NCBI GenBank assembly: GCA_947488435.1
Contig: CANKZG010000005.1
Span: 1-64,000 of the forward strand
Reading direction: 5' to 3'
From: an uncultured Flavobacteriaceae bacterium
GTDB lineage: Bacteria > Bacteroidota > Bacteroidia > Flavobacteriales > Flavobacteriaceae
Length of the DNA stretch: 64,000 nucleotides
How positions within the stretch are numbered: the first letter of the stretch is position 1; each line of letters begins with the position of its first letter. A program made the translations under genes and the position numbers. This document shows positions 55,786 through 64,000 of this stretch, piece after piece. The notes below the pieces were generated by a model. The model was not told the DNA's origin, did no database searches, and was given only the letters and a program-made list of their open reading frames with translations.

Positions 55786-57243
55786 ATGCGTAAAAAAGTG
55801 ACTATTATTGGATCAGGATTTTCTTCATTATCCGCCTCTTGCTATCTGGCTAAGGCAGGTTTTGATGTACATATTTTTGAAAAAAATGACACCGTTGGAG
55901 GAAGAGCAAGACAACTAATTAAAGACGGCTTTACTTTTGATATAGGTCCGAGTTGGTATTGGATGCCTGATATTTTTGAAAAGTTCTTTCAGGATTTTGG
56001 AAAAAAGCCTTCCGATTTTTATCAGCTGGATAAACTTAGTCCGGCGTATAAAATTTTCTTTGAAGATGATGTTATGACCATTGGCGATCATATGGATAAA
56101 ATATGTCAAGAGTTTGAGCGTCTAGAAAAGGGCAGTTCAATTCCCTTAAAACGATTTATCGCCAAAGCTCAAAAAAACTATGATATTGCTATAAATAAGG
56201 TGGTTTATCGACCAGGAATTTCCCCTCTAGAGCTAATCACTCCGGAAACAGCCATGCGAGTAGATCAATTTTTCAAAACTATTAGCCAAGAGGTACGCAA
56301 GCGGTTTAAGAACCCTAAACTTATTGCTACTTTAGAATTCCCAGTTCTCTTTTTAGGGGCAAAACCCAGTAAGACCCCTTCCTTTTACAGTTTCATGAAT
56401 TTTGCAGATTTCGGCTTAGGAACTTGGCACCCAAAAGGAGGTATGTACGAAATTATAAAGGCAATGCGAAGTTTAGCAGAAGATCTTGGGGTTACTATTC
56501 ATACCAACAGTGCGGTTGAAAGTATTGCCATTACCGGAAACAAAGCCTTAGGTGTCTCTATTAATGGTAGTTTACAAAACGCAGATGTAGTACTTAGCGG
56601 AGCTGATTATCATCATTCAGAAACCTTATTACCACTAGAAAACAGACAATACTCAGAAGCCTACTGGAGTAAAAAAACTTTTGCTCCCTCTTCCCTTTTA
56701 TTTTATGTAGGATTTAACAAAAAACTAAAAAATATAGAACACCATAATCTTTTTTTTGATACCGATTTCGAGGCACATGCGAGAGAGATTTATGATAATC
56801 CAAAATGGCCTAAAGATCCTTTGTTTTACGTAAATTTTCCCTCTGTCACAGATCATAGTATGGCACCTGAAGGTTGTGAAACGGGTTTTTTCTTAATTCC
56901 TATAGCTCCGGATTTGGAGGATACCACAGTGTTGCGACAACAATATTTTGATATCATCATAGAAAGATTTGAAAAAAGAACAGGACAGTCTATCAAAAAT
57001 TCTATTATCTTTAGCGAATCCTTCTGTGTAAATGATTTTATTGATCAGTACAACTCTTTTAAGGGAAATGCTTACGGCATGGCAAATACCTTGTCGCAGA
57101 CAGCATTTTTAAGACCCAATCTAAAGAGCACCAAAGTTAAAAACTTGTATTTTACAGGGCAATTAACTGTACCCGGTCCTGGTGTCCCTCCCTCGCTAAT
57201 TTCAGGAAAATTAGTATCAGAATTAATTGTTAAACACATTTGA
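55786..57243 (+). CDS. crtI: Phytoene desaturase
   Basis: A 485-residue FAD enzyme that desaturates phytoene to lycopene. It has the N-terminal dinucleotide motif KVTIIGSGFSSLSASCYLA, EKNDTVGGRARQ, FDIGPSWYWMPD and the C-terminal bacterial CrtI signature NLYFTGQLTVPGPGVPPSL. Length is normal. It lies 31 bases after the CarH-like gene, and crtB follows after 8 bases. The regulator and the three crt genes are likely one transcript. Confidence 0.95.
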   Translation: MRKKVTIIGSGFSSLSASCYLAKAGFDVHIFEKNDTVGGRARQLIKDGFTFDIGPSWYWMPDIFEKFFQDFGKKPSDFYQLDKLSPAYKIFFEDDVMTIGDHMDKICQEFERLEKGSSIPLKRFIAKAQKNYDIAINKVVYRPGISPLELITPETAMRVDQFFKTISQEVRKRFKNPKLIATLEFPVLFLGAKPSKTPSFYSFMNFADFGLGTWHPKGGMYEIIKAMRSLAEDLGVTIHTNSAVESIAITGNKALGVSINGSLQNADVVLSGADYHHSETLLPLENRQYSEAYWSKKTFAPSSLLFYVGFNKKLKNIEHHNLFFDTDFEAHAREIYDNPKWPKDPLFYVNFPSVTDHSMAPEGCETGFFLIPIAPDLEDTTVLRQQYFDIIIERFEKRTGQSIKNSIIFSESFCVNDFIDQYNSFKGNAYGMANTLSQTAFLRPNLKSTKVKNLYFTGQLTVPGPGVPPSLISGKLVSELIVKHI

Positions 57244-57251
57244 AATTAACT

Positions 57252-58091
57252 ATGAAAGCTATTTTTGATAATGTCTCCTACAGTTGCAGTAAGATTGTTA
57301 CCGAGTCTTATAGCACCTCATTTGCTTTAGCTACCAAAATGCTCTCGTCTACCATTCGAAATGACATCTATAATATTTATGGTTTCGTTCGATTCGCGGA
57401 TGAGATTGTTGATACATTTCATGACTATGCCAAGGAAGAACTTTTTAATGACTTTGAAAAAGATTTAGAAAAAGCTTTAGCTGAAAAGATTAGTCTTAAT
57501 CCAATTTTAAATTCCTTTCAACATACCTATCATAAATATAGCATACCGCATCATCTGGTAGCATCATTTATGAAAAGCATGCGGATGGATTTGTATAAAA
57601 CCAAATATCATACAGATGAAGAATACAAGGACTATATTTATGGTTCTGCCGATGTTATTGGGTTAATGTGTTTGCGTGTTTTTGTTAAAGGCGATGAAGA
57701 AAAATATGAAGCTTTAAAAGAACCAGCAAAAGCACTTGGTTCGGCATTTCAAAAGGTCAATTTTTTAAGGGATTTAAAAGCAGATTTTGAAGGTTTGAAT
57801 CGAACCTATTTTCCAAATACAGATTTGATGGATTTGAATGAAACTTCCAAGAATCATATTGTCAACGAAATTCTCGGGGATTTTAAGGTCGGATATTCCG
57901 GTATCGTACAACTACCCAATGAAGCTAAGTTTGGGGTATACACTGCGTATAAGTATTATTATAAGTTGCTTCAAAAGCTACAAAAAACACCTCCTTTAGA
58001 AATTAAGAATGCGCGAATTCGTGTTCCAAATTATCAAAAATTTGGTTTATTAGCTAAATCGTATGTAAACTATAAATTGCAGTTGGTATAA
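57252..58091 (+). CDS. crtB: Phytoene synthase
   Basis: Condenses two geranylgeranyl diphosphates to phytoene. The 279 residues carry the two aspartate-rich prenyltransferase motifs: FVRFADEIVDTF (DxxxD) and VNFLRDLKADFEGLNRTYFP (DxxxD). STSFALATKM near the N-terminus is typical. I chose ATG 57252 (MKAIFDNVSYSCSK) rather than the TTG at 57240 that overlaps the crtI stop by 4 bases, because the ATG start matches the usual N-terminus. Confidence 0.94.
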   Translation: MKAIFDNVSYSCSKIVTESYSTSFALATKMLSSTIRNDIYNIYGFVRFADEIVDTFHDYAKEELFNDFEKDLEKALAEKISLNPILNSFQHTYHKYSIPHHLVASFMKSMRMDLYKTKYHTDEEYKDYIYGSADVIGLMCLRVFVKGDEEKYEALKEPAKALGSAFQKVNFLRDLKADFEGLNRTYFPNTDLMDLNETSKNHIVNEILGDFKVGYSGIVQLPNEAKFGVYTAYKYYYKLLQKLQKTPPLEIKNARIRVPNYQKFGLLAKSYVNYKLQLV

Positions 58092-58092
58092 T

Positions 58093-58542
58093 ATGAAAAT
58101 AGTCATTTGGATTTCCCTATTTCTAGGAGTTTTTGCTTTCATGGAATGTATGGCCTGGATCACGCATAAGTATATTATGCATGGTTTTCTATGGAGTCTT
58201 CACAGAGATCATCATAAAAAAGATCATGATTCTTGGTTTGAACGAAATGATGCTTTTTTTATTTTTTATGCCGTAGTAAGCATGTCACTTTTTTTTCTAG
58301 GCAATAGTACCAGCTTTTGGTATGGATGGCCCTTAGGTTTTGGAATTATGGCCTATGGTGCTGCATATTTTGTAGTCCATGACATTTTCATACATCAGCG
58401 CTTTAAATTGTTTAGAAATGCTAACAATTGGTACGCCAAAGGGGTAAGGCGAGCACATAAAATACATCACAAGCGATTGGGTAAAGAAGATGGTGAGTGT
58501 TTTGGAATGTTGTTTGTTCCTTTTAAGTATTTTAAAAAATAG
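58093..58542 (+). CDS. crtZ: Beta-carotene hydroxylase
   Basis: A 149-residue membrane di-iron hydroxylase that makes zeaxanthin from beta-carotene. Histidine clusters ITHKYIMHG, LHRDHHKKDHD, VHDIFIHQR and AHKIHHK match the CrtZ family, with about four membrane helices. It starts one base after the crtB stop. No lycopene cyclase gene is in the window, although zeaxanthin formation needs one. Confidence 0.94.
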   Translation: MKIVIWISLFLGVFAFMECMAWITHKYIMHGFLWSLHRDHHKKDHDSWFERNDAFFIFYAVVSMSLFFLGNSTSFWYGWPLGFGIMAYGAAYFVVHDIFIHQRFKLFRNANNWYAKGVRRAHKIHHKRLGKEDGECFGMLFVPFKYFKK

Positions 58543-58602
58543 GCGTTTCTTAAATAGCTTTTTGCCATCGAAATGCACAATCCAAATACCATTGCGCATT
58601 AA

Positions 58603-59169
58603 TCATTTAATTAAGAGTGTATCTAATAGGGTTCTTATTTTCTCAGAATTCCAGTTTGATGCGCCAGTTTCTCTAACCACAATTGCTCCCTTCTTATCAA
58701 TAATGAACGTAATGGGAATACTCCTTGAGTTTAGCTTTTCGGGGGTTCCACCTTTTTCATAAAAAATGGGGATTTTATATCCGTTTTTATCAAGAAATTT
58801 ATCCACTTTCCCTGCTTCATCATGAGCTACAAATAAAAAGTCAACCTTATCTCCATAGGAATCATATAACTCCTGCAGGTTCGGCATTTCTGCAACACAT
58901 GGAGGGCACCAAGTAGCCCAAAAATTAATAAGAACTACTTTGTTTTCCAGATCTTTAACCGCTACACTTTTCCCATTACGATCATAGAGTTTCCATGCCG
59001 TCTCATGAAGAAGAATTTTCTCTGTAGTAGTTTCGATACTCGGGGTGGTAAACGCCATTAATTTGTTAACATATACTTTAATCTTAAATCCTATTGGTGT
59101 AAAAAGAATAATTACAAGCAAGGCAATCATGGCAAGATTAGTCCACTGATCTTTTGTGAGTTTCTTCAT
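58603..59169 (-). CDS. TlpA-like thioredoxin with intact CxxC
   Basis: A 188-residue membrane-anchored thioredoxin-fold protein: helix about 12-33, then the TlpA/ResA-type domain with the active site FWATWCPPCVAEMPNL and the cis-proline region SRSIPITFIID. Likely reduces disulfides in the periplasm. It starts inside the last 4 bases of the paralogous gene upstream (59166-59726), so the pair is translationally coupled. Confidence 0.9.
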   Translation of the reverse strand: MKKLTKDQWTNLAMIALLVIILFTPIGFKIKVYVNKLMAFTTPSIETTTEKILLHETAWKLYDRNGKSVAVKDLENKVVLINFWATWCPPCVAEMPNLQELYDSYGDKVDFLFVAHDEAGKVDKFLDKNGYKIPIFYEKGGTPEKLNSRSIPITFIIDKKGAIVVRETGASNWNSEKIRTLLDTLLIK

Positions 59170-59726
59170 TCTGCTAAAAGTTCATCCAATACTGTTTTAA
59201 CCTTAGTCGTAGTCCAATCCGAAATTCCATCTTTTTGTACCACAATGAATCCATTTTTATCAATAATATAGGAAGCAGGAGGTTCTAACAATTCTAACGG
59301 GGTTTCAGATCCAATAATTAAATATGTTATGGGAAACGTAAATTTATTTTTCCTCATAAATGCTTCTACAGGTGGGCGTTCTTCATCTGTAATTATATAA
59401 AAATCAATCTTATCCTTATACAAATCATATAGTTCTTGAACACTTCTCAATTCGGCCTCACAAGGCAAACGCCAGGAAGCCCATAAATTGATAAATACCA
59501 CTTTTCCCTTAGATCTCTCAAAACTAAAGAAATCCCATTGCGCATCTTTCAATTGCCAATTGTAATTTGCCAACTGTTCTCGTTCTTCTTTTTCGATAAT
59601 TGGAGGACTGAATGAAAAAATACGATTCAACCAAATTTTACCATAATACCCCACGTCAGTTACAAAAAACGATAAGATAAAGGCAAAAAGTAAAACATTT
59701 AAGACTGTTTTTTTACTTACTTTCAT
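59166..59726 (-). CDS. TlpA-like paralog with a broken active site
   Basis: A 186-residue protein of the same layout as its neighbour: membrane helix about 8-30, then a thioredoxin fold. The active site reads LWASWRLPCEAEL, so the first (nucleophilic) cysteine is replaced by arginine and only the second remains. It cannot do normal dithiol exchange. It could be a monothiol, a binding partner of the intact paralog, or a non-catalytic relic. It is translated before the intact gene in the same operon. Confidence 0.85.
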   Translation of the reverse strand: MKVSKKTVLNVLLFAFILSFFVTDVGYYGKIWLNRIFSFSPPIIEKEEREQLANYNWQLKDAQWDFFSFERSKGKVVFINLWASWRLPCEAELRSVQELYDLYKDKIDFYIITDEERPPVEAFMRKNKFTFPITYLIIGSETPLELLEPPASYIIDKNGFIVVQKDGISDWTTTKVKTVLDELLAE

Positions 59727-59752
59727 AATAGTCTCTGGGTTTTCGTAAAACT

Positions 59753-59782
59753 AAAAAACTTCTGAAGAAATATCAGAAGTTT
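59753..59782 (-). terminator. Intrinsic terminator after moxR
   Basis: On the minus strand AAACTTCTGA pairs with TCAGAAGTTT around a 7-base loop and T-rich sequence follows. It lies between the moxR stop (59810) and the TlpA pair. Confidence 0.7.
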
Positions 59783-59809
59783 CATGATTTTTTGTTACTA
59801 CCCTTCAAA

Positions 59810-60763
59810 TTACAGCAACTCTTGAATAATGGCATCGGTTGTTAAGCCTTCCGCTTCAGCCTTGTAATTTTTAATTATTCGGTGCCTCAATATTCCGATA
59901 GCCACTGCTTTTACATCTTCAATATCGGGGGAAAATTTTCCTCGAATTGCTGCATTGGTTTTAGCTCCCATTATCAAATTTTGAGAAGCTCTTGGTCCGG
60001 CACCCCAATCAATATATTGTTTCACAAGTTCAGGTGCAGTATCCAATCCAGGTCGCGTACTATTCACCAATTTTACCGCATATTCTACAACATTATCGGG
60101 AACAGGTACTCTTCGGATTAACTGTTGAACATCAATAATCTCCTGAGCAGTAAAAATAGTTTTAAGCGCTACTTCTTGATCTGTAGTAGTTGTTTTCACT
60201 ACCTGAACTTCCTCGGCAATTGATGGGTATTTTAATTCAATAGCGAACATAAAACGATCTAATTGCGCTTCAGGCAATGGGTATGTACCTTCCTGTTCAA
60301 TAGGGTTTTGCGTAGCTAAAACGAAATAAGGTTGTTCTAATTTATAATGATTTCCAGCAATGGTAACCGATCTTTCCTGCATTGCTTCTAATAGCGCTGC
60401 TTGCGTTTTTGGAGGTGTTCGATTTATTTCATCAGCCAAAATAATATTAGAGAAAATTGGACCTTTTATAAACTTAAAATTTCTATCCTTATCTAATATT
60501 TCACTCCCTAAAATGTCGCTAGGCATAAGATCAGGGGTAAATTGGATGCGTTTAAAATGAAGCCCTAGGGTTTGTGCAATGGTATTTACCATAAGTGTTT
60601 TTGCCAAACCTGGAACTCCTATTAATAGCGAATGTCCTCCACTATATATAGAGGTCAAGATCTGATTTACCACCACTTCCTGACCAATAATAACTTTAGA
60701 AATTTCCTGTTTTAATTCCTCGTGTTTCTTTACAAGGTTTTGAATCGCCGTAACGTCAGACAT
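59810..60763 (-). CDS. moxR: MoxR-family AAA+ ATPase
   Basis: A 317-residue MoxR ATPase: Walker A GVPGLAKTLMV, Walker B IILADEINRTPPKTQAALLE, then VLATQNPIEQEGTYPLPEAQ as sensor region and a C-terminal helical lid. MoxR proteins act as chaperones that load metals or assemble VWA-domain complexes; no VWA partner is in this window. It starts 3 bases after the SurA-like gene and ends the periplasmic chaperone operon. Confidence 0.93.
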   Translation of the reverse strand: MSDVTAIQNLVKKHEELKQEISKVIIGQEVVVNQILTSIYSGGHSLLIGVPGLAKTLMVNTIAQTLGLHFKRIQFTPDLMPSDILGSEILDKDRNFKFIKGPIFSNIILADEINRTPPKTQAALLEAMQERSVTIAGNHYKLEQPYFVLATQNPIEQEGTYPLPEAQLDRFMFAIELKYPSIAEEVQVVKTTTTDQEVALKTIFTAQEIIDVQQLIRRVPVPDNVVEYAVKLVNSTRPGLDTAPELVKQYIDWGAGPRASQNLIMGAKTNAAIRGKFSPDIEDVKAVAIGILRHRIIKNYKAEAEGLTTDAIIQELL

Positions 60764-60766
60764 GCA

Positions 60767-62218
60767 TTATTCCTTTACCCAGTTATTGGCAAAATTACAA
60801 TCTTTTCTGCCTGAATTTACACTAATATAGGTGTCTTCAATATGTTCACTCATCCATCCCTTTATGGCATTGAATTGCTTTTCACGTAAAGCTAATTCTT
60901 GAATTTTAATATAATCTTTGGCAAAATCTGCGATATGCTCATCGTAACGCCCTGTAATACGTAATATCTTATATTTTATCGCTCCACTTCTAGGATCTTC
61001 TTCCAAAATCGGCCTTGATATTTCATTATCTTTCAAATCGCGAACTTGGCTATACAATTCTGGATCCATCCGCGTCAACTCAAAACGGGAGTCAAAATTT
61101 GTTGGATTTCTCAATCGCCCTCCATCAAATTTAGTTTCCTTCTCATCGGAAAAATTTAAAGCAGCTTCAGCAAAAGTGAATTCTCCATTCAGTACTTTAA
61201 TACGAATACTATCTAATTCAGCCTTAGCTTCTTCTATTGCACTATCCGGAATTTCAGGATGCAACAGAATATGACTTACATCACGTTCCTGACCTCTAAC
61301 CTTGTCCAAATACATAATATGAAAGCCAAAGGAACTTTCAAAAGGTTCAGATATTTCACCTTCTTTTAAACTAAAAGCGACATCTTTAAATTCTTTAACA
61401 AATTGGGACTCTTTCGTTACTCTATAAAAACCTCCATTTGCAGTTTGACCTTTATCTTTGGAATACAAAATGGCCTTTACGCTAAAACTAGATCCATTAT
61501 CTTCAATATCTGCCTTAATCGCGTTTAATTTATCTCGAACTTTTTGTTTTTCAACTTCCGAAGCTTTTGGTTCCTTTACAATCTGAGCAATCTCCAATTC
61601 AGCACCAAATTGAGGCAATTCATCTTTTGGAATTTTACTAAAGAACTGGCGCACTTCTTCTGGCGTAATCTCTATTTCAGAAACTATTTTAGATTTCATT
61701 CGTTCCGACAGCATGCGCAATTTATTTATTTCAAAAAGTTCTTCTCGGAAACTTTTTTCATCTTCTTTCTTATAGAACTTTAAAACTTTTTTGATATCAC
61801 CTATCTGTGCTACTAAGCTTTGAATTTGTCGATCACTTGTAGCATGCACATCATCATCAGAAATAATGATACTATCTTGAATAGCCATGTGTGCATACAA
61901 ACGGTCTTCCATAAGTTTCCCTAAAAGACCACAAGGTGTAACATCTTCAACAGAAGCACCCTGACTTCGCAGATCAATTAATGTTTTTTCGATATCCGAA
62001 TCTAGAATCACATAATCTCCAACAACTGCGGAAATACCATCAAGCTTAACCCGCTTAAATTGTCGTGTAGTGTCTTTTCTTATTCCTTGAGCGGGGGCTA
62101 CGGTTTGGTTTTCAGGTTCTACCTGAGAATCGGGTTTTTCTGCGGCATCCTGAGCTAAAACTGAACCCATACATAGCATTAAAATTGCAAATGCAACTGT
62201 TTTAATCTTATTTTTCAT
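60767..62218 (-). CDS. SurA-like periplasmic peptidyl-prolyl isomerase
   Basis: A 483-residue exported chaperone with two parvulin (PPIC) domains. Signal peptide MKNKIKTVAFAILMLCMGSV; a SurA-type N-terminal helical domain (about 50-200); parvulin 1 (LEIAQIVKEPKASEVEKQ and GGFYRVTKESQFVKEF) and parvulin 2 (ERDVSHILLHPEIPD and GGRLRNPTNF). It likely escorts outer-membrane proteins. The start is ATG 62218; the longer reading to 62251 lies inside the upstream gene. It overlaps the end of that gene by 11 bases. Confidence 0.92.
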   Translation of the reverse strand: MKNKIKTVAFAILMLCMGSVLAQDAAEKPDSQVEPENQTVAPAQGIRKDTTRQFKRVKLDGISAVVGDYVILDSDIEKTLIDLRSQGASVEDVTPCGLLGKLMEDRLYAHMAIQDSIIISDDDVHATSDRQIQSLVAQIGDIKKVLKFYKKEDEKSFREELFEINKLRMLSERMKSKIVSEIEITPEEVRQFFSKIPKDELPQFGAELEIAQIVKEPKASEVEKQKVRDKLNAIKADIEDNGSSFSVKAILYSKDKGQTANGGFYRVTKESQFVKEFKDVAFSLKEGEISEPFESSFGFHIMYLDKVRGQERDVSHILLHPEIPDSAIEEAKAELDSIRIKVLNGEFTFAEAALNFSDEKETKFDGGRLRNPTNFDSRFELTRMDPELYSQVRDLKDNEISRPILEEDPRSGAIKYKILRITGRYDEHIADFAKDYIKIQELALREKQFNAIKGWMSEHIEDTYISVNSGRKDCNFANNWVKE

Positions 62219-63089
62219 AGACTTCAAATTCTTTTTCTTTAATAGCTTCATCTATTATTTCAGTTTCTAATTTTCTGATATAGCCAAGCCTTCTTCTATT
62301 TAGCAGTACTTGGGTAATGGTTGGCTTGATGTATGGTAAAGGTGCAATATCATTAACCGTTAACAAATCGGTTACTTTACCCAAATATACCCCTAATGAA
62401 TCCTCAATTTCAAAAAATTGTGATTTTTTTAAGTATCTATCTAAGTTATCTGCAGTGAGTGCAGGAATTTCTTCAAGAACACGAGACGCTTTGACCCATA
62501 TCGAATCATTAAAATTCAACTTCTTAAATTGCACAGCAATGGAGTCTAAATAGACAATATCTTCCTTGGAAAACCGCTTTAGTTTATCCACAACAACTGC
62601 TTTATTTAAGAATGTTTTTGGAAGCTCAATAAACCGGAGTTTTAAGATCATTTCTTTTAACTTAAAATTCTCCTTTTCTTTTTCGTAAAATGCAGCCAAT
62701 TCCTGTGCGGTAATTAAGGTATCTTGCGTTTCCCGTATTAAGGCTTCTTTATATGCCGTCGTATATAAATCTGATCTATAGTTAGCTACCAAGCGCTCAA
62801 AATTTGCCAGCTGTTCCTGAGAAAGATTAATCTTAGATTTTGAAAGCAATAACTGTTTTGCTGCCCAAGTATTAATATAATTGGTAACAAAGGTGGAACT
62901 ATCTTCTTTGCTCATTCCATCATGCAAAAGAGGAGCAACATCATTTCGATATAAATAATTATCCCCTACCCTAGCTAATGGTTCTTTGTCCTTATCATCT
63001 CTCAACGACCAATTGCAGGAAATAATCAAAAGTACTAGTAAAAGAACACTAGCACCACGAACAATACGATAAGTACTTAAAAAATACAT
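62208..63089 (-). CDS. SurA-N-terminal-like lipoprotein
   Basis: A 293-residue lipoprotein: signal MYFLSTYRIVRGASVLLLVL followed by LIISC with the lipid cysteine at about residue 25. The body resembles the N-terminal chaperone domain of SurA/PpiC-type proteins (RVGDNYLYRNDVAPLLHDG, EALIRETQDTLITAQELAAF) without a clear parvulin domain. It heads an operon with a full SurA-like protein and moxR, so a role in outer-membrane protein folding is likely. The start ATG 63089 lies at or next to the predicted transcription start. Confidence 0.82.
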   Translation of the reverse strand: MYFLSTYRIVRGASVLLLVLLIISCNWSLRDDKDKEPLARVGDNYLYRNDVAPLLHDGMSKEDSSTFVTNYINTWAAKQLLLSKSKINLSQEQLANFERLVANYRSDLYTTAYKEALIRETQDTLITAQELAAFYEKEKENFKLKEMILKLRFIELPKTFLNKAVVVDKLKRFSKEDIVYLDSIAVQFKKLNFNDSIWVKASRVLEEIPALTADNLDRYLKKSQFFEIEDSLGVYLGKVTDLLTVNDIAPLPYIKPTITQVLLNRRRLGYIRKLETEIIDEAIKEKEFEVYEK

Positions 63090-63093
63090 CGGG

Positions 63094-63123
63094 CAAAAAT
63101 AACAATTACATCTTGCTCTGCAA
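63094..63123 (-). promoter_or_regulatory. Promoter of the SurA-like operon
   Basis: On the minus strand TTG at 63121-63123, a 19-base spacer and TATTTTTG at 63094-63101. The ATG at 63089 follows only 4 bases after the -7 box, so the mRNA would be leaderless or nearly so. An in-frame ATG at 63146 lies upstream of the promoter and is excluded. Confidence 0.55.
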
Positions 63124-63202
63124 GAATCTATAGGAAGCATTAACACATTTTTAGTGCCAAACCCGATTATTTAGTATTTTAGTATTCGTAAAATTCATTC
63201 CT

Positions 63203-63664
63203 ATGCGTTATACTTCAGAAATTGTGATTAAAGTACCTAGAGATGAACTTATCAAGAAATTAGATAATCCAAACCACATGAAACATTGGCAAAAAGGATT
63301 GCAAAATTTTCGACTTCTTTCTGAAAACCCAAGAGCAGAAGGAGCAAAAATGGAGTTGCATTATCTTATGGGAAAACGTCGATTGGTTATTGTGGAAACC
63401 ATTCTAAAAATTAACTTTCCAGAAGAATTTCACGCCATATACGATACCAAAGGCGTGCATAACATTCAAAAAAATTACTTTAAAGAAATTGACTCGAGAA
63501 GCACCAGATGGATTGTGGAAAGTGAATATCAGTTTTCCGGTTTTATAATGAAAATGATAGCATTTTTAATGCCTGGTAGCTTTAAAAAACAATCTTTAAC
63601 ATATTTAAAAGATTTCAAAGCTTTTGCAGAAGATGGCACTTCTGTGTTGGAGCACATACATTAA
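63203..63664 (+). CDS. SRPBCC-family (START/PYR-like) protein
   Basis: A 153-residue protein of the SRPBCC hydrophobic-ligand-binding fold: MRYTSEIVIKVPRDELIKKL, NPNHMKHWQKGLQNF and the C-terminal helix with GSFKKQSLTYLKDFKAF are typical. It is cytoplasmic, with no signal. Members bind lipids, hormones or other hydrophobic ligands, and no specific ligand can be named. A small conserved gene follows after 25 bases on the same strand. Confidence 0.85.
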   Translation: MRYTSEIVIKVPRDELIKKLDNPNHMKHWQKGLQNFRLLSENPRAEGAKMELHYLMGKRRLVIVETILKINFPEEFHAIYDTKGVHNIQKNYFKEIDSRSTRWIVESEYQFSGFIMKMIAFLMPGSFKKQSLTYLKDFKAFAEDGTSVLEHIH

Positions 63665-63689
63665 AATAAACCAGTATATCCGTATTATT

Positions 63690-63932
63690 TTGAATAGAAA
63701 AATTAAATTGATTTGGGATTTTAGAGGTCCAGTTGCAGCCAAAACGGCGGCACATCATGAAAAACACTTAAAGGACTACATGACCATTGAGAATATGGGC
63801 ATTCAAATCACTGGATGTACAGATATAACTTCAATGCACAGTATTGCTTTTTTAGTGATTGAAGAACAGCATATGCTTGCTATTCGAGACGCATTAAAAC
63901 CACATCGTGGTGAAGTGTACCACCCTGCTTAA
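63690..63932 (+). CDS. Small conserved protein of unknown function (TTG start)
   Basis: An 80-residue cytoplasmic protein beginning MNRKIKLIWDFRGPVAAKTA, then HHEKHLKDYM and a histidine-containing end KPHRGEVYHPA. It looks like a ferredoxin-like small domain; similar flavobacterial proteins exist but without known function. I chose TTG 63690: the longer frame from 63624 overlaps the SRPBCC gene and adds 22 non-family residues. Confidence 0.72.
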   Translation: MNRKIKLIWDFRGPVAAKTAAHHEKHLKDYMTIENMGIQITGCTDITSMHSIAFLVIEEQHMLAIRDALKPHRGEVYHPA

Positions 63933-63969
63933 TTATCAAATGAGTTATTAATTTTAATACATAGAGTTT

Positions 63970-64000
63970 ATGCTAAAAAAAATACCATCGTATGTGATTG
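63970..64000 (+). CDS. Start of a gene cut by the window edge
   Basis: ATG at 63970 begins a frame MLKKIPSYVI that runs off the window. Only ten residues are visible, so no family can be named. It is on the same strand as the two preceding genes. Confidence 0.35.
   Translation, partial: MLKKIPSYVI

Noticed and set aside
58490-58762. Rightward open frame of 90 codons after crtZ
   Set aside because: It overlaps the crtZ end in another frame and is antisense to the TlpA-like gene, with no recognisable protein features.
1-64000. CRISPR arrays, insertion sequences, prophage or integrase genes
   Set aside because: I saw no spaced direct repeats, transposase, integrase or phage-type genes anywhere in the window.

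Overview
The window looks like a chromosomal stretch from a marine-type member of the Flavobacteriaceae (Bacteroidota). The DNA is AT-rich. Promoters fit the Bacteroidota pattern (a TTG near -33, about 16 to 20 bases, then TAnnTTTG near -7), and clear Shine-Dalgarno sequences are mostly absent. The gene set is also typical: split transketolase, ABC permease fused to an M1 peptidase, DUF983 and DUF4199 proteins, a propeller-type AraC sensor, and a crtI-crtB-crtZ carotenoid locus. I saw no insertion sequence, prophage, integrase, CRISPR array or rRNA gene.

Layout. 1-3.5 kb: thrS-infC-rpmI-rplT, with infC lacking any canonical start at its conserved N-terminus. 3.6-19.3 kb: mostly housekeeping genes (membrane nucleotide cyclase, YjbQ, HAD phosphatase, dnaB, accA, a tgt-lptF/G-eamA operon, split transketolase, S4 RNA-binding protein, methyltransferase, phosphoribosyltransferase, aroK) and tRNA-Lys(UUU). 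19.3-20.7 kb: a small redox cluster (thioredoxin-like protein, lipoprotein, DUF2024). 21-26.6 kb: four exported or membrane proteins of unknown function beside a kinase-less propeller-AraC membrane regulator. 27-31.5 kb: ABC transporter whose permease carries an M1 peptidase domain. 32-40.5 kb: accessory genes, including a peroxiredoxin fused to a cold-shock-like domain and a helix-turn-helix/DUF4870 protein fused to a serine hydrolase. 40.6-46.3 kb: D-xylose use (symporter, xylA, xylB, divergent LacI-type regulator with a matching operator). 46.5-47.3 kb: tRNA-Leu(GAG) and a MarR-type regulator. 47.5-53.3 kb: AraC regulator and a complete trans-4-hydroxy-L-proline degradation operon. 53.3-58.5 kb: Gfo/Idh/MocA oxidoreductase, then a CarH-like B12 photoreceptor regulator with crtI, crtB and crtZ. 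58.6-63.9 kb: two TlpA-like thioredoxins, a SurA-like chaperone operon ending in moxR, an SRPBCC protein and a small unknown protein.

How the genes work together. The xylose genes take sugar in and convert it to xylulose-5-phosphate, which the non-oxidative pentose phosphate pathway (transketolase at 13.4-15.2 kb) can use. The hydroxyproline genes convert collagen-type hydroxyproline to 2-oxoglutarate. The carotenoid genes sit behind a likely light/B12 switch. A near-identical palindrome lies at the promoters of the MarR-type gene (46.7 kb) and the thioredoxin/DUF2024 cluster (20.8 kb), which suggests an undescribed small redox regulon. Function calls rest on motif recognition by eye; no database search was run.
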